Positions 28,190 to 37,382 of a stretch of 64,000 nucleotides of DNA are shown here, in pieces. Every line of letters starts with the position of its first letter. Position 1 is the first letter of the stretch. The stretch spans positions 24,463-88,462 of the forward strand of contig NZ_BBVD01000016.1 of assembly GCF_000964545.1 (NCBI RefSeq), read 5' to 3'. This DNA is from Comamonas thiooxydans (GTDB lineage: Bacteria; Pseudomonadota; Gammaproteobacteria; Burkholderiales; Burkholderiaceae_C). Below the pieces are notes generated by a model that saw only the letters and a program-made list of their open reading frames with translations, did not search any database and was not told the DNA's origin. The translations under genes and the position numbers were made by a program.

Positions 28190-29155
28190 ATGATCCAACG
28201 CCGCCGATTCACCCTGGCCGCCGCCTGCGCGGGCCTGCCCTTCATGGCTCGCGCTGCCGCCTATCCCAGCCAGCCCGTGCGGGCCATCGTCAGCAATGCG
28301 CCGGGCACGGGTACGGATATCACGGCCCGCTTTCTGGCCAACCAGATGGGCAAGAAATGGGGCCAGGCAGTGGTTGTTGACAACAAGGCGGGCGCGGGTG
28401 GTGTGCTGGGCACCGATTTGGTCGCCAAGGCGCCTGCCGACGGCTACACGGTGCTGTTCTCCACGGGGGCGCACTTCAGCCTGCCGGCGCTCTACAGCAA
28501 GCTCAATTTCGACGCCAGGGCCGATTTCATTCCCGTGGCCGCGTTTGCTCAGGCGCCCATCGTGGTCTTTGTGCCGGCAGATTCACCATTCAAGACCGTC
28601 CAGGACTTGATCGCCGCAGCAAAAAAAGCGCCGGACAGCCTCAGCTACTCCTCGCCGGGGCCGGGTACCTCGTCGCATCTGGCGGCGGTAATGATGACCA
28701 GCCAGGCCGGCATCCGCATGCTGCACGTGCCGTACAAGTCGGCCTCGCAGGCAGCGCTGGAAGTGGCCTCGGGCCAGGCCCAGGTGGGCTTCAATGGCAC
28801 AGGGCCGACCCTGCCGCTGCTGCAGGCGGGCAAGATCCGCATCCTGGCCGTGAGCAGCCTCAAGCGCTCAGCCGCTTTGCCCCAGGTGCCAACGCTTGAC
28901 GAATCGGGCTTGAAAGGCTACGACTTCGTCACTCCTATTCTTGCGCTGGTGCGCGCCGGTACACCCGCACCCATTGTGGCGGCCCTGGGTGAGGCATTGA
29001 CGGTGGCGGCAGGCCTGCCCGAGTTCAAGGAGCTATGCCTGGCCCAGGGGCTGGACGTGTCCATCCAAGGGCCGGCCGATCTCAAGCTGGCAGCACCCAA
29101 GGAGTTTAACAAGGCCAAACATCTGATCGAGCTGGCTGGCGTCAAGGCGCAATGA
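28190..29155 (+). CDS. Bug (TctC-type) periplasmic solute-binding protein
   Basis: A 321-residue exported protein whose leader MIQRRRFTLAAACAGLPFMA contains an RRRF Tat-like motif. Family motifs are VRAIVSNAPGTGTDITARF, VVVDNKAGAGGVLGTDLVAKA, ADGYTVLF, LSYSSPGPGTSSHLA and MLHVPYKS. ATG 28190 follows TCAGGAG. The stop overlaps the next gene by four bases (ATGA), so the binding protein is coupled to a CoA-transferase that may activate its ligand. Confidence 0.92.
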   Translation: MIQRRRFTLAAACAGLPFMARAAAYPSQPVRAIVSNAPGTGTDITARFLANQMGKKWGQAVVVDNKAGAGGVLGTDLVAKAPADGYTVLFSTGAHFSLPALYSKLNFDARADFIPVAAFAQAPIVVFVPADSPFKTVQDLIAAAKKAPDSLSYSSPGPGTSSHLAAVMMTSQAGIRMLHVPYKSASQAALEVASGQAQVGFNGTGPTLPLLQAGKIRILAVSSLKRSAALPQVPTLDESGLKGYDFVTPILALVRAGTPAPIVAALGEALTVAAGLPEFKELCLAQGLDVSIQGPADLKLAAPKEFNKAKHLIELAGVKAQ

Positions 29156-30450
29156 ATGGAGCAGTAATGGAACAAAGTGCCTGGGTTGGCCGTTTGCGAA
29201 ACCTGCTGCGCGCTGGCGATACCCTGTGGTGGGGCCAGGCCACGGCCGAGCCGCTGACGCTCACGCGCGCCATCGTGGCGCACCGCCATGCGCTCGCGCA
29301 GGGCGGGCGGCTACGGGCATTCGTAGGCATCGGTGCGTCTGATACGTTGCAGGCCGAGCAGGCCGACGTGATCGACTTCTTCGGCTACGCCGCCAGCGGC
29401 CCGCACCGCGCGCTGGCCCAGGCGGGTGTGCTCGATATCTTGCCCAGCCACTACTCGCACATTCCGGGCCAGATCCGCGACGGCGTGCTGCCCGCTGAGG
29501 TGGTGCTGCTGCAGGTCTCGCCGCCCGATGAACAGGGCCGCTATAGCCTGGGCCTGGTGCACGAATACCTCACCGCCGCGCTGGAAAAGGCGCGCGTGGT
29601 GATCGGCGAGGTCAATCCCGCCGTGCCCTGGACGCACGGCAGCGTGCACTTGCAGGCCAGCGATTTCGCGCTGCTGGTCGATGCCGAGCACGCGCCCATC
29701 GACGCCGAAAGCGCCGCTCCGGGCCCCATCGAGCAGGCCATCGCCAGCCACATCGCCGCCCATGTGCAAGACGGCGCCACGCTGCAGGTCGGCATCGGCA
29801 AGATCCCCGAGGCCGTGCTGACGGCCTTGCGCAACCGGCGCGACCTGGGCCTGCACAGCGGCGCGGTCGGCGACGGCATCGCCTTGCTGGCCGAGGAGGG
29901 CGCGCTGACCAACGCCCGCAAGGGCCGCGACGCGGGCGTGGGCATCGCCGGCATCCTCATGGGCAGTGAGCGCCTGCGCCGCTGGGCACACCGCAACCCG
30001 GCACTGGCCCTGCGCGGCACCGATTACACGCACCACCCCGAGGTGCTCGCCAGCCTGAACCAGCTCACGGCCATCAACTCCGCCATCGAGGTGGACCTGA
30101 CCGGCCAGGTCAACGCCGAGGTTGCGGGCGGCGTCTACGTGGGCGCCGTGGGCGGCGCGGTCGATTTCCTGCGCGGCGCCGCGCGCAGCCGGGGCGGCCT
30201 GCCCATCGTCGCGCTGCCCGCCACGGCCAAGGGCGCCACGCGCATCGTGGCGCAGCTGAGCGGTCCCGTGAGCACGCCGCGCTGCGACGCGGGCCTGATC
30301 GTTACCGAACACGGCGTGGCCGACCTGCGCGGCCAGACGCTGGCGCGCCGCGTGCGGCGCATGCTGGACATCGCCGCGCCCGAACACCGCGCCGGCCTGG
30401 AGCGCCAGGCCCATGACCTGCTGCGCCGTTGCGGCGCGGCCTTTGGATAG
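29152..30450 (+). CDS. acetyl-CoA hydrolase/4-hydroxybutyrate CoA-transferase (Cat1) family protein
   Basis: A 432-residue class I-type CoA-transferase. SHYSHIPGQIRDGVLPAEVVLLQVSPPDEQGRYSLG, LQVGIGKIPEAVL and the catalytic-Glu region NSAIEVDLTGQVNAE are family hallmarks, and ATRIVAQLSGPVSTPRCDAGLIVTEHG closes the C-terminal domain. It would move CoA from acetyl-CoA or succinyl-CoA to a carboxylate. A second ATG at 29167 is possible. Confidence 0.9.
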   Translation: MNGAVMEQSAWVGRLRNLLRAGDTLWWGQATAEPLTLTRAIVAHRHALAQGGRLRAFVGIGASDTLQAEQADVIDFFGYAASGPHRALAQAGVLDILPSHYSHIPGQIRDGVLPAEVVLLQVSPPDEQGRYSLGLVHEYLTAALEKARVVIGEVNPAVPWTHGSVHLQASDFALLVDAEHAPIDAESAAPGPIEQAIASHIAAHVQDGATLQVGIGKIPEAVLTALRNRRDLGLHSGAVGDGIALLAEEGALTNARKGRDAGVGIAGILMGSERLRRWAHRNPALALRGTDYTHHPEVLASLNQLTAINSAIEVDLTGQVNAEVAGGVYVGAVGGAVDFLRGAARSRGGLPIVALPATAKGATRIVAQLSGPVSTPRCDAGLIVTEHGVADLRGQTLARRVRRMLDIAAPEHRAGLERQAHDLLRRCGAAFG

Positions 30451-30509
30451 CAAAAACGATAGCTGCCTGCGCTGGATACATGAGCGCTGGAGGCATTTTT
30501 TACCTCAAA
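30451..30509. repeat. dispersed intergenic palindromic repeat, copy 5
   Basis: CAAAAACGATAGCTGCCTGCGC and GAGCGCTGGAGGCATTTTTT form the arms of the family palindrome, directly after the CoA-transferase stop. The RBS of the next Bug gene follows within 20 bases. Confidence 0.75.
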
Positions 30510-30526
30510 CCCAGGAGATATCTTCC

Positions 30527-31498
30527 ATGCCCCATGCCACCCGCCGTTGCCTGCTTGCCGCCGCCCTGCTGGCGGCGCTGGGCGCTCCCGGCCTTGCGCA
30601 GGCGCAAGGCGATGCCACGCCCATCCGCCTCGTCGTTGGCTACGCGGCGGGCGGACCGGTGGACCAGACGGCGCGACTGCTGGTCCCGCACCTGGCCAAG
30701 GAACTTGGCACGGCCGTCGTGGTGGACAACAAGGGCGGCGCGGGCGGCACGCTGGCCGGCGGCGAAGTGGCGCGCGCCAAGCCCGACGGCGCCACGCTGT
30801 GGCTGGCGGCCAGCCCCACCATCACCATCAGCCCCAACGTGATGCGCAAGATGGGCTTCGACCCGGCCAAGGACCTGATGCCCGTCGCGCCCGTGCTGAG
30901 CTACTACAACGTGCTCATCGCCCACCCGGCCCAGCCCTACAAGACCGCGCAGGAACTGGTGGCCTACGCCAAGGTGCATCCGGGCGCCTTGAACTATGGA
31001 TCCTCCGGCGTGGGTTCGTCCAACCACCTGGGCGTGCTGCTGTTCTCCCACCGCGCCGGCATCGCGCTGAACCACATCCCCTACAAGGGCAACGCGCCCG
31101 CCGTGGCCGACCTGCTGGGCGGGCAGATCAGCATGATGATGGACATCGTGAGCACCGCCGCGCCCCACATCCAGTCCGGCAAGCTGCGCGCCATCGCCCT
31201 CATGGCGCCGCAGCGCAACCCCGCGCTGCCGGGCGTTCCCACCTTCGCCGAGGCGGGCCTGAAGGGGCTGGACATCGGCGGCTGGTATGGCGTGTACGCT
31301 CCCAAGGGCCTGCCCGCCGCGCAGGCCGCCAGGCTCAACAAGGCCTTCAACGCCGTGCTGGCGCGGCCCGAGGTGCAGGCCCGCCTGAAGGAACTGGGCT
31401 ACGAATCGTGGACCGGCGCGCCCGCCGCGCTGGCTGAGCGCGCCGCCCAGGAGCGCGCCACCTGGGCCACCGTCACCAACGGCATCGAGGTGGACTGA
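30527..31498 (+). CDS. Bug (TctC-type) periplasmic solute-binding protein
   Basis: A 323-residue exported protein with signal peptide MPHATRRCLLAAALLAALGA ending near AQAQG. It has LVVGYAAGGPVDQTARLLVP, VVVDNKGGAGGTLAGGEVA, LNYGSSGVGSSNHLGV and LNHIPYKG. ATG 30527 follows CAGGAGAT. It is 4 bases upstream of an acyl-CoA ligase, so it could feed that enzyme's substrate. It is a distant paralogue of the Bug at 28190. Confidence 0.92.
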   Translation: MPHATRRCLLAAALLAALGAPGLAQAQGDATPIRLVVGYAAGGPVDQTARLLVPHLAKELGTAVVVDNKGGAGGTLAGGEVARAKPDGATLWLAASPTITISPNVMRKMGFDPAKDLMPVAPVLSYYNVLIAHPAQPYKTAQELVAYAKVHPGALNYGSSGVGSSNHLGVLLFSHRAGIALNHIPYKGNAPAVADLLGGQISMMMDIVSTAAPHIQSGKLRAIALMAPQRNPALPGVPTFAEAGLKGLDIGGWYGVYAPKGLPAAQAARLNKAFNAVLARPEVQARLKELGYESWTGAPAALAERAAQERATWATVTNGIEVD

Positions 31499-31502
31499 AA
31501 CC

Positions 31503-32999
31503 ATGCCCGAACGCATCCACGAACTGCTGGACCGCTGGCTGGCCGAGGCTCCCCGGCGCCCCTTCATCCACCTTCCCGATCGCACGCTGAGCTACGCCGA
31601 CCTGGGTGCGCTGGCCGATGCGCTGGAGCATGAACTGCGCGCCGATGGCGTGCGCCCCGGCGACCGCGTGCTGGTGGTGGCCGAGAACTGTCCCGAGCAT
31701 GCGGCGCTGCTCATCGCCTGCAGCCGGGTGGGCGCGTGGTCCTGCGGCGTGAACGCGCGCATGGCGCCGGGCGAGGTGGCCGCCTTCGCCGCCAAGGCCG
31801 ATGCGCGGGTGCTGTACTTCACGGCAGGCGTTTCATCCGCCGCCGCCGGGCACGCCGCCCGGCACGGGGCCACGCCCTCGTGCGTGGAGGGCATGCTGCG
31901 CAGCGCCGTGCGCGCCGATGCCGTGGCGGAACCGGAGCCGCTGGCCAGCGAGGTTGCCGCCATCATCTTCACCTCGGGAACCACCGGCGCGCCCAAGGGC
32001 GTGATGATGACCCACCGCGGCGTGCTGCACTTCGCGCGCGTCTCGGCCGAGTCGCGTGCGCTGGGGCAGTGCGACAAGGTCTATGCCTATGCGCCCATGA
32101 CGCACATCTTCGGTCTGGGCACGGTGCTGCTGGCTTCGCTGCACGCGGGCGCGGCGCTGGAGATGCGCCCGCAATTCGAGCCCGCCGAGCTGTTCGATGC
32201 GCTGGCGCACTGCGGCGTATCGCAGGTGCAGGGGCCGCCCGCGCTGTTCGCGCGCCTGCTGCAATATTGCGCGGAGCAGAGCATCGCCCACCCCGTTGCG
32301 CCGCAACTGCGCTACCTCTACGCGGGCGCGGGTCCGCTGGACTTGGCGCTGAAAGCACGGGTCGAGGCCACTTTCGGCCAGACGCTGCACCACGGCTACG
32401 GCCTCTCGGAATACGCGGGCTCGCTGCACGCCACCCGCCTCTCGGAGCGGCGCGCGGACACCAGTTCCGGCTATGCTTTTCTCGGCGCCGAACTGCGCAT
32501 CGTCGATCCCGCCACGGGAGAGGACCGGCCCACGGGCGAGTGCGGCGAGATCTGGCTGCGCGGCGTGGGCCTGATGCCAGGCTACTTCCGCGACCCGCAG
32601 GCCACGGCCGAGGTGATGCGGCCCGGCGGCTGGTACGCCAGCGGCGACCTGGGCGAGCTGCACGCCGACGGCGCGCTGTTCGTGGTGGGGCGCATCAAGG
32701 AAATGATCATCCGCTCGGGCTTCAACGTGTACCCCGGCGAGGTGGAGCAGGCGCTCAATGCATTTCCGGGCGTCGCGGCCTCGGCAGTGGTCGGCCAGAA
32801 GGAGGCGGACGGCAACGAGGCGGTGATCGCCTTCGTGGTGCCCGACCCCGCTCAGCCGCTCGACGAGGCCGAGCTGAAGGCCCATTTGCGCGAGCAGCTC
32901 GCCCCCTACAAGCGACCAACGCGCATCGTCGCCATCGATGCGCTGCCTTTCAGCGCCAATGGCAAGCTGATGCGGCGGCAGTTGCTCGAGCGCTTGTAG
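31503..32999 (+). CDS. AMP-dependent acyl-CoA synthetase/ligase
   Basis: A 498-residue ANL-family enzyme that forms acyl-AMP then acyl-CoA. The P-loop is IIFTSGTTGAPKGVMMTH, A5 is HHGYGLSEYAG, A7 is WYASGDLGELHADG, the hinge is GRIKEMIIRSGFNVYPGEVE and the catalytic Lys is in FSANGKLMRRQ. The N-terminal domain is shorter than in acetyl-CoA synthetase; it resembles medium-chain or aryl-CoA ligases. It is convergent with the thioesterase gene 19 bases on. Confidence 0.9.
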   Translation: MPERIHELLDRWLAEAPRRPFIHLPDRTLSYADLGALADALEHELRADGVRPGDRVLVVAENCPEHAALLIACSRVGAWSCGVNARMAPGEVAAFAAKADARVLYFTAGVSSAAAGHAARHGATPSCVEGMLRSAVRADAVAEPEPLASEVAAIIFTSGTTGAPKGVMMTHRGVLHFARVSAESRALGQCDKVYAYAPMTHIFGLGTVLLASLHAGAALEMRPQFEPAELFDALAHCGVSQVQGPPALFARLLQYCAEQSIAHPVAPQLRYLYAGAGPLDLALKARVEATFGQTLHHGYGLSEYAGSLHATRLSERRADTSSGYAFLGAELRIVDPATGEDRPTGECGEIWLRGVGLMPGYFRDPQATAEVMRPGGWYASGDLGELHADGALFVVGRIKEMIIRSGFNVYPGEVEQALNAFPGVAASAVVGQKEADGNEAVIAFVVPDPAQPLDEAELKAHLREQLAPYKRPTRIVAIDALPFSANGKLMRRQLLERL

Positions 33000-33018
33000 C
33001 TGCCTGTCCGGGGCAGGT

Positions 33019-33870
33019 TCAAGCCGCCGAAGGTCTGGCGGCAGGCGCCCCTGCGGCGGCTGCCAGCAGGAACTCGGGCACCGGAGCCGAGCGGCGGGTG
33101 TTCATGTCCACGGACAGCAGGCACGCCTCGACCATGGCGATCGGGTTGCCCTGCGGGGTGCCGAGGTAGTGCGCGCTGGCGAAGGACTTGCCCTGCGCCT
33201 GCAGCAGCCATGAATGCGAGTGGATGCCCATGCCTGCCGGGGCCTGGCCCAGCAGCGTGGTGCGCACCTCCACCGCCATCCGGCCCAAGCCGGTTTCGGT
33301 GGTGAACCGGGGCGAATAGCCCAGGAAGGCGTGGTAGTCGTAGATGGCGTAGCTGGCATAGCGCAGCAGTTCGTCGAACATCAGCGCGCCGGTGTGGTCG
33401 TAGGCCTCGGGCCGCAGGATGCCCAGGTGGGCGCTGCGGGCTTCCACAGGAGCGTCCTGGGCCACCGATGCCTCATGCGTCAGTCCGCGCGGCAGTGCCA
33501 GGGCCACGGCCATTTCGGGTACCTGGGGCAGGTGCCGGCTGGCGCGGCCGGGCAGATCCAGTGCCGTGGCTGACAGCCTGCCGTCGCTCTCCAGCAGGTG
33601 CACGATGGCGCCGTCCCAGCGACCGCCCTGGATGGCGACCGAGCGCACGAGTACCGCGGCGCCACAGAGCAGTTCACGGTGGAAACGTGCATGCCGCGAC
33701 CGGATGACGGAGCCGCCAGGATTGCTGTCGCCACCGAGCATGGCAATGGTTTCGGCGGCGTTCTGGAACGCGCGCATGTAGAACCGGGTGTTCCAGTGCC
33801 CGTTGTGGTCGCACTCCCAGGCGTCCACGCGCGTGATGTGGCTGGTGTAGCCGATGTCGTTGGGAGTCAT
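33019..33870 (-). CDS. double hot-dog acyl-CoA thioesterase
   Basis: A 283-residue protein with two hot-dog folds. The first begins YTSHITRVDAWECDHNGHWNTRFYMRAFQNA, with the Asp/His/Asn block of 4-hydroxybenzoyl-CoA thioesterases; the second has PEAYDHTGALMFDELLRYASYAIYDY. It could release CoA from a pathway intermediate or recycle CoA. It is the last gene of the minus-strand block and lies 13 bases after the CaiB gene. The N-terminal motif is the stronger evidence. Confidence 0.78.
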   Translation of the reverse strand: MTPNDIGYTSHITRVDAWECDHNGHWNTRFYMRAFQNAAETIAMLGGDSNPGGSVIRSRHARFHRELLCGAAVLVRSVAIQGGRWDGAIVHLLESDGRLSATALDLPGRASRHLPQVPEMAVALALPRGLTHEASVAQDAPVEARSAHLGILRPEAYDHTGALMFDELLRYASYAIYDYHAFLGYSPRFTTETGLGRMAVEVRTTLLGQAPAGMGIHSHSWLLQAQGKSFASAHYLGTPQGNPIAMVEACLLSVDMNTRRSAPVPEFLLAAAAGAPAARPSAA

Positions 33871-33883
33871 GGTGCATCCTGCA

Positions 33884-35059
33884 TTATTGAACCGATGTCT
33901 TTTTTAGCAGCGCGCGCAGGCGCTCGTCGTCCTGGCCGATGCAGGGCGCCGAATCGAGCGGTGGCGGGCGCTGGCGGTCGAACGACAGCGGCACGCCCAC
34001 CAGGGCGATCTCGTCATCGCTGGCCTTGCCCAGGATGCCCAGCGCCTGGGTCTGCGCGTGCGCCACCAGCTCGGCCGTGGTCTGAACGGAGGCGCAGGGC
34101 AGGCCATAGCCGTCCAGGTGCTTTTGCCAGTAGGCGCGCGTGTGCTGCTTCATGCGCGCGCCGATTAGGCCGTCGATCTCCTTGCGGTGGGCTAGGCGCG
34201 CGTTGTTGGTGGCGAACCGGGGATCGGTGGCCCATTCGGGGTGGCCCAGCGCCTCGGCCAGCCGCGCGAAGAGCCGGTCGTTGGCGGCGCTGAGGATGGC
34301 ATGGCCGTCGGCCGCCTCGTAGGCGCGGTGCGGCACGATGAAGGCCACGCCCGAGCCATGGCGCCCGCCCGGCTCGCCGTCGGCCGCATAGTTGGCGATG
34401 CCGACCGTCATCCAGGCGATGGCGGTCTCCAGCAGCGAGCTGTTGACGGTGGCGCCTACCTCTTTGACGGGACTGCGCTCGCGACGCAGCAGCGCCGAGA
34501 CGATGCCGATCACGGCCCACATGCCGGTGCCGAAGTCGACGATGGACACGCCCGCGCGCACCGGCGCCTGGCCGTCCTCGCCGGTCAGCGTCATGATGCC
34601 CGCGAAGGCCTGCATCAGCGGGTCGTAGCCGGGCAGCTGGTTCAGCGGGCCGACGTGGCCGTAGGCGCCGACTTCGCAGACCACCAGCTCGGGCTTGCGC
34701 GCGCGCAGGCTGTCGGGGTCGAGCTGGTACTGGCCGGCGCTGCCGGGGCGCAGGTTGTGCAGGAAGACATCGGCATGGCCGGCGATGAGGTCGTGCAGCG
34801 TGGCCAGCTGCACCGGGTCCTTGATGTCCAGGCAGATCGAGCGCTTGCCGCGGTTGAGCGCGTGGAAGGCGGCGCCGCTGCCCCTCCACTGGCTGGGCCC
34901 CCAGCCGCGCGAGGAGTCGCCCGAGGGGCGCTCCACCTTCCAGACCTCGGCGCCCAGGCCGGCGAGCACATGGCCGGCGAAGGGGGCGGAGGCGCTGTCG
35001 CCGAGCTCGACCACGGTGATGCCTGCCAAAGGCAGGTCGGATCGCTGGTCGTCTTGCAT
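33884..35059 (-). CDS. CaiB/BaiF (class III) CoA-transferase
   Basis: A 391-residue class III CoA-transferase. ITVVELGDSASAPFAGHVLAGLGAEVWKVERP is the N-terminal signature, and the catalytic Asp lies in LPGYDPLMQAFAGIM. GVSIVDFGTGMWAVIGIVSAL follows. ATG 35059 has AAGGAGACAG upstream. Sequence around the active site differs from the neighbour at 35124, so they probably use different acids. Confidence 0.9.
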   Translation of the reverse strand: MQDDQRSDLPLAGITVVELGDSASAPFAGHVLAGLGAEVWKVERPSGDSSRGWGPSQWRGSGAAFHALNRGKRSICLDIKDPVQLATLHDLIAGHADVFLHNLRPGSAGQYQLDPDSLRARKPELVVCEVGAYGHVGPLNQLPGYDPLMQAFAGIMTLTGEDGQAPVRAGVSIVDFGTGMWAVIGIVSALLRRERSPVKEVGATVNSSLLETAIAWMTVGIANYAADGEPGGRHGSGVAFIVPHRAYEAADGHAILSAANDRLFARLAEALGHPEWATDPRFATNNARLAHRKEIDGLIGARMKQHTRAYWQKHLDGYGLPCASVQTTAELVAHAQTQALGILGKASDDEIALVGVPLSFDRQRPPPLDSAPCIGQDDERLRALLKKTSVQ

Positions 35060-35085
35060 GTCTGTCTCCTTGATTTTTAATCCAA

Positions 35086-35134
35086 ATGCCATCGAGCACT
35101 TATGCAGCAAGCGCGAATAGCTATTATTTTTGCA
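35086..35134. repeat. dispersed intergenic palindromic repeat, copy 6 (minus orientation)
   Basis: Read on the minus strand: CAAAAATAATAGCTATTCGC, GCTTGCTGCATAAG, then TGCTCGATGGC. It is a diverged copy in the gap between the two CaiB genes. Confidence 0.65.
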
Positions 35135-36332
35135 TCTTCTGCGCCTGGATGGCTCCCCCCGCCTGCACTAGGTGTCGCGCCTGTTCCTGCGCCATGCCGT
35201 ATTCGGTCAGCAGCTGCACGGTGTGCTCGCCCAGGCGCGGCGCGGGGTAGCGTTGCTCGGGCGCGCTTTCGCTCCAGCGCTGTGGTATGCCCAGCATGCG
35301 CAGCAGGCCCTCGCTGGGGTGCTGCTGCATCTGGAAGAAATCAACCGCCTGCATGTGCGGGTCTTGCAGCAGTGTGCCGGGGGTGTTCATCTCGATGACC
35401 GGGATGTCGGCCTCGGTCAGCAGGCGCAGCCATTCGGCGGTGCTGCGGGTCTTGAACGTGTCGGCCAGGAACTGGTACAGGTAGGCGATGTTCTCGGTGC
35501 GCCCGTAGATGGTGCCGTAGCGCGGGTCTTCGGCCATGTCGGGGCGGCCGACGGCCAGGAAGAAGCGCTGCCAGTGGCGGTCGTTGTAGATGTTGACGCC
35601 GATGTAGCCGTCCAGTGTTTCGTAGGGCCGGCGCTCGGCGCTCATCATGCGCGCATAGCCCCAGTCGCCGATCGGCGGCTCGAAGCTGTGGCCGTACAGA
35701 TGGTCGCCCAGCACGAAGTGGGCGAAGGTCTCGAACATGGGCACCTCCACCGACTGGCCGTGGCCGGTCTTCTCGCGGTAGTACAGCGCCATGGCCACGG
35801 CATTGCAGCTGGCCATGCCCACCAGGCGGTCGGCGATGGCCGTGGCCACGTAGGTCGGCGGCCCCACCTTACGGGCCTGCAGCACTGGCATGCCCACGGC
35901 GGCCTGGATCAGGTCGTCATACGCGGGCCGGTCGGCATACGGGCCGTTCTGGCCGAAGCCGAAGGCGCCGCAGTAGATGATGCGCGGATTGATCTTCTGG
36001 ACGTCTTCATAGGCCAGGCCCAGCTTGGCCATGGCCTTGGGTCGCAGGCTGTGCAGCACCACGTCGGCCGATTCGATCATGCGCCGCAGCGCCTGCGCGG
36101 CCTCGGGGTGCTTGAGGTCGAGCACCGCGCTGCGCTTGTTGCGGTTCAGGTGCAGGAAGATGGCGCTCATGCCCGGGTTGCGGCAGGGGCCGACGCCGCG
36201 TGTCGGGTCGCCCGCGGGCGCCTCGATCTTGCAGATGTCGGCCCCCATGTCGGCCAGCAGCAGAGAGGCATACGGACCCATGAAATTCGAGGTCAGGTCC
36301 AGCACCCGCACCCCGGTGAGTGGTCCAGCCAT
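35124..36332 (-). CDS. CaiB/BaiF (class III) CoA-transferase
   Basis: A 402-residue class III CoA-transferase. It starts MAGPLTGVRVLDLTSNFMGP, with GADICKIEAPAGDPTRG next and the catalytic Asp in RPAYDDLIQAAVGM. QSVEVPMFETFAHFVLGDHLYG and the variable C-terminal lid follow. Two different CaiB genes in tandem recall the pairing at 15.2-17.6 kb, though here both have CoA-transferase-type active sites. The last ten codons overlap the repeat element (copy 6). Confidence 0.9.
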   Translation of the reverse strand: MAGPLTGVRVLDLTSNFMGPYASLLLADMGADICKIEAPAGDPTRGVGPCRNPGMSAIFLHLNRNKRSAVLDLKHPEAAQALRRMIESADVVLHSLRPKAMAKLGLAYEDVQKINPRIIYCGAFGFGQNGPYADRPAYDDLIQAAVGMPVLQARKVGPPTYVATAIADRLVGMASCNAVAMALYYREKTGHGQSVEVPMFETFAHFVLGDHLYGHSFEPPIGDWGYARMMSAERRPYETLDGYIGVNIYNDRHWQRFFLAVGRPDMAEDPRYGTIYGRTENIAYLYQFLADTFKTRSTAEWLRLLTEADIPVIEMNTPGTLLQDPHMQAVDFFQMQQHPSEGLLRMLGIPQRWSESAPEQRYPAPRLGEHTVQLLTEYGMAQEQARHLVQAGGAIQAQKMQK

Positions 36333-36345
36333 GGCGATGCCTCCC

Positions 36346-37356
36346 TTATTCCGGTTGGATGTTCAGGGACTTGAACAGGCGTTGCCAGACCGCGACCTCC
36401 TCGCGGATGTCCTTGGCAAAGGCCCCGGGGGACGAGGCTGCCACGGAGGCGGTGAGCTTGTCCTCCATCTGCTTGCGGAATTCCGCGTCCTCGAAGACGG
36501 CCGCCACGTCGCGGTTGATGCGCTCGACCACCGGCGCGGGGGTGCCCTTGGGTACGAAAAAGCCTGTCCACAACTGGGGCAGGTAGCCGCTGTAGCCCAC
36601 GGCCTCCTGCAAGGTGGGCACCTCGGGCAGGTCGGGGTAGCGCTGCGTGCTTATGGCCGCCAGCGGCACCATGCCGCCATTGGCGAAGTAGGGCCGGATT
36701 GAGGCCGGGTTGTTGACGATGAACTGCGCATCGCCGCGCATCACGGCCATGTTGGCCTCGTTGACGTTGTTGAAGTTCACTCCCGTGTACCGGGCCCCCA
36801 GCTGCTGGTTCAGGATGGCGTAGGTCAGATTGAACACCGACGTGGGGCCTAGGCCCGCGAAGAAGAGCCCCTGCTCGCCCTTCTTGCTCAGTGCCACCAG
36901 GTCCTTGAGCGTCCTGGCCTGCTTCGCGGTCTCGCCGTTGACGGCGATGACGAACTGGTAGTTCAGCACCTTGCGTACCGGCACCAGGTCGGTCAGCGGG
37001 TCGAAGCGCACGCCCTTTTGCGTGTACTTGGGAAGGAAGGAGCTTTGCGTGCCCAGCAGCAGCGTGTGGCCATCAGTGGCGCGCACCACATGCTCGGTGC
37101 CCACCACGCCGCCCGCACCGGGCTTGTTCTCGATGACCACCGGCTGCTTCCAGCGCTGCTCCAGCCGGGGCGCCATCAGGCGCGCCAGCGTGTCGCCGGA
37201 CGAGCCCGGGCCGATGGCCAGCACGATGCGCACCGGCTTGGTCGGCCAGTCCTGCGCGGCGGCAGGCAGCGCAGCGGTGGCTGTCCATGCGGCCAGCGCG
37301 GCCAGGCCCAGGCGCATGCACAGCCGCCGCTGCCGATGGAGGGGGGGGTTCTTCAT
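36346..37356 (-). CDS. Bug (TctC-type) periplasmic solute-binding protein
   Basis: A 336-residue exported protein from ATG 37356 (AGGAGACAAGAC upstream), with a signal peptide ending near PAAAQD. It has VRIVLAIGPGSSGDTLARL, VVIENKPGAGGVVGTEHVV and LPEVPTLQEAVGYSGY. The segment ITYGSSG-like of other Bugs is replaced by LFFAGLGPTSVFNLTYAIL, and HVPYK by GVNFNN, so its ligand pocket differs from the other six in this window. The reading frame stays open far upstream by chance of high GC. Confidence 0.9.
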   Translation of the reverse strand: MKNPPLHRQRRLCMRLGLAALAAWTATAALPAAAQDWPTKPVRIVLAIGPGSSGDTLARLMAPRLEQRWKQPVVIENKPGAGGVVGTEHVVRATDGHTLLLGTQSSFLPKYTQKGVRFDPLTDLVPVRKVLNYQFVIAVNGETAKQARTLKDLVALSKKGEQGLFFAGLGPTSVFNLTYAILNQQLGARYTGVNFNNVNEANMAVMRGDAQFIVNNPASIRPYFANGGMVPLAAISTQRYPDLPEVPTLQEAVGYSGYLPQLWTGFFVPKGTPAPVVERINRDVAAVFEDAEFRKQMEDKLTASVAASSPGAFAKDIREEVAVWQRLFKSLNIQPE

Positions 37357-37382
37357 GTCTTGTCTCCTGTGTTGTCGGATGC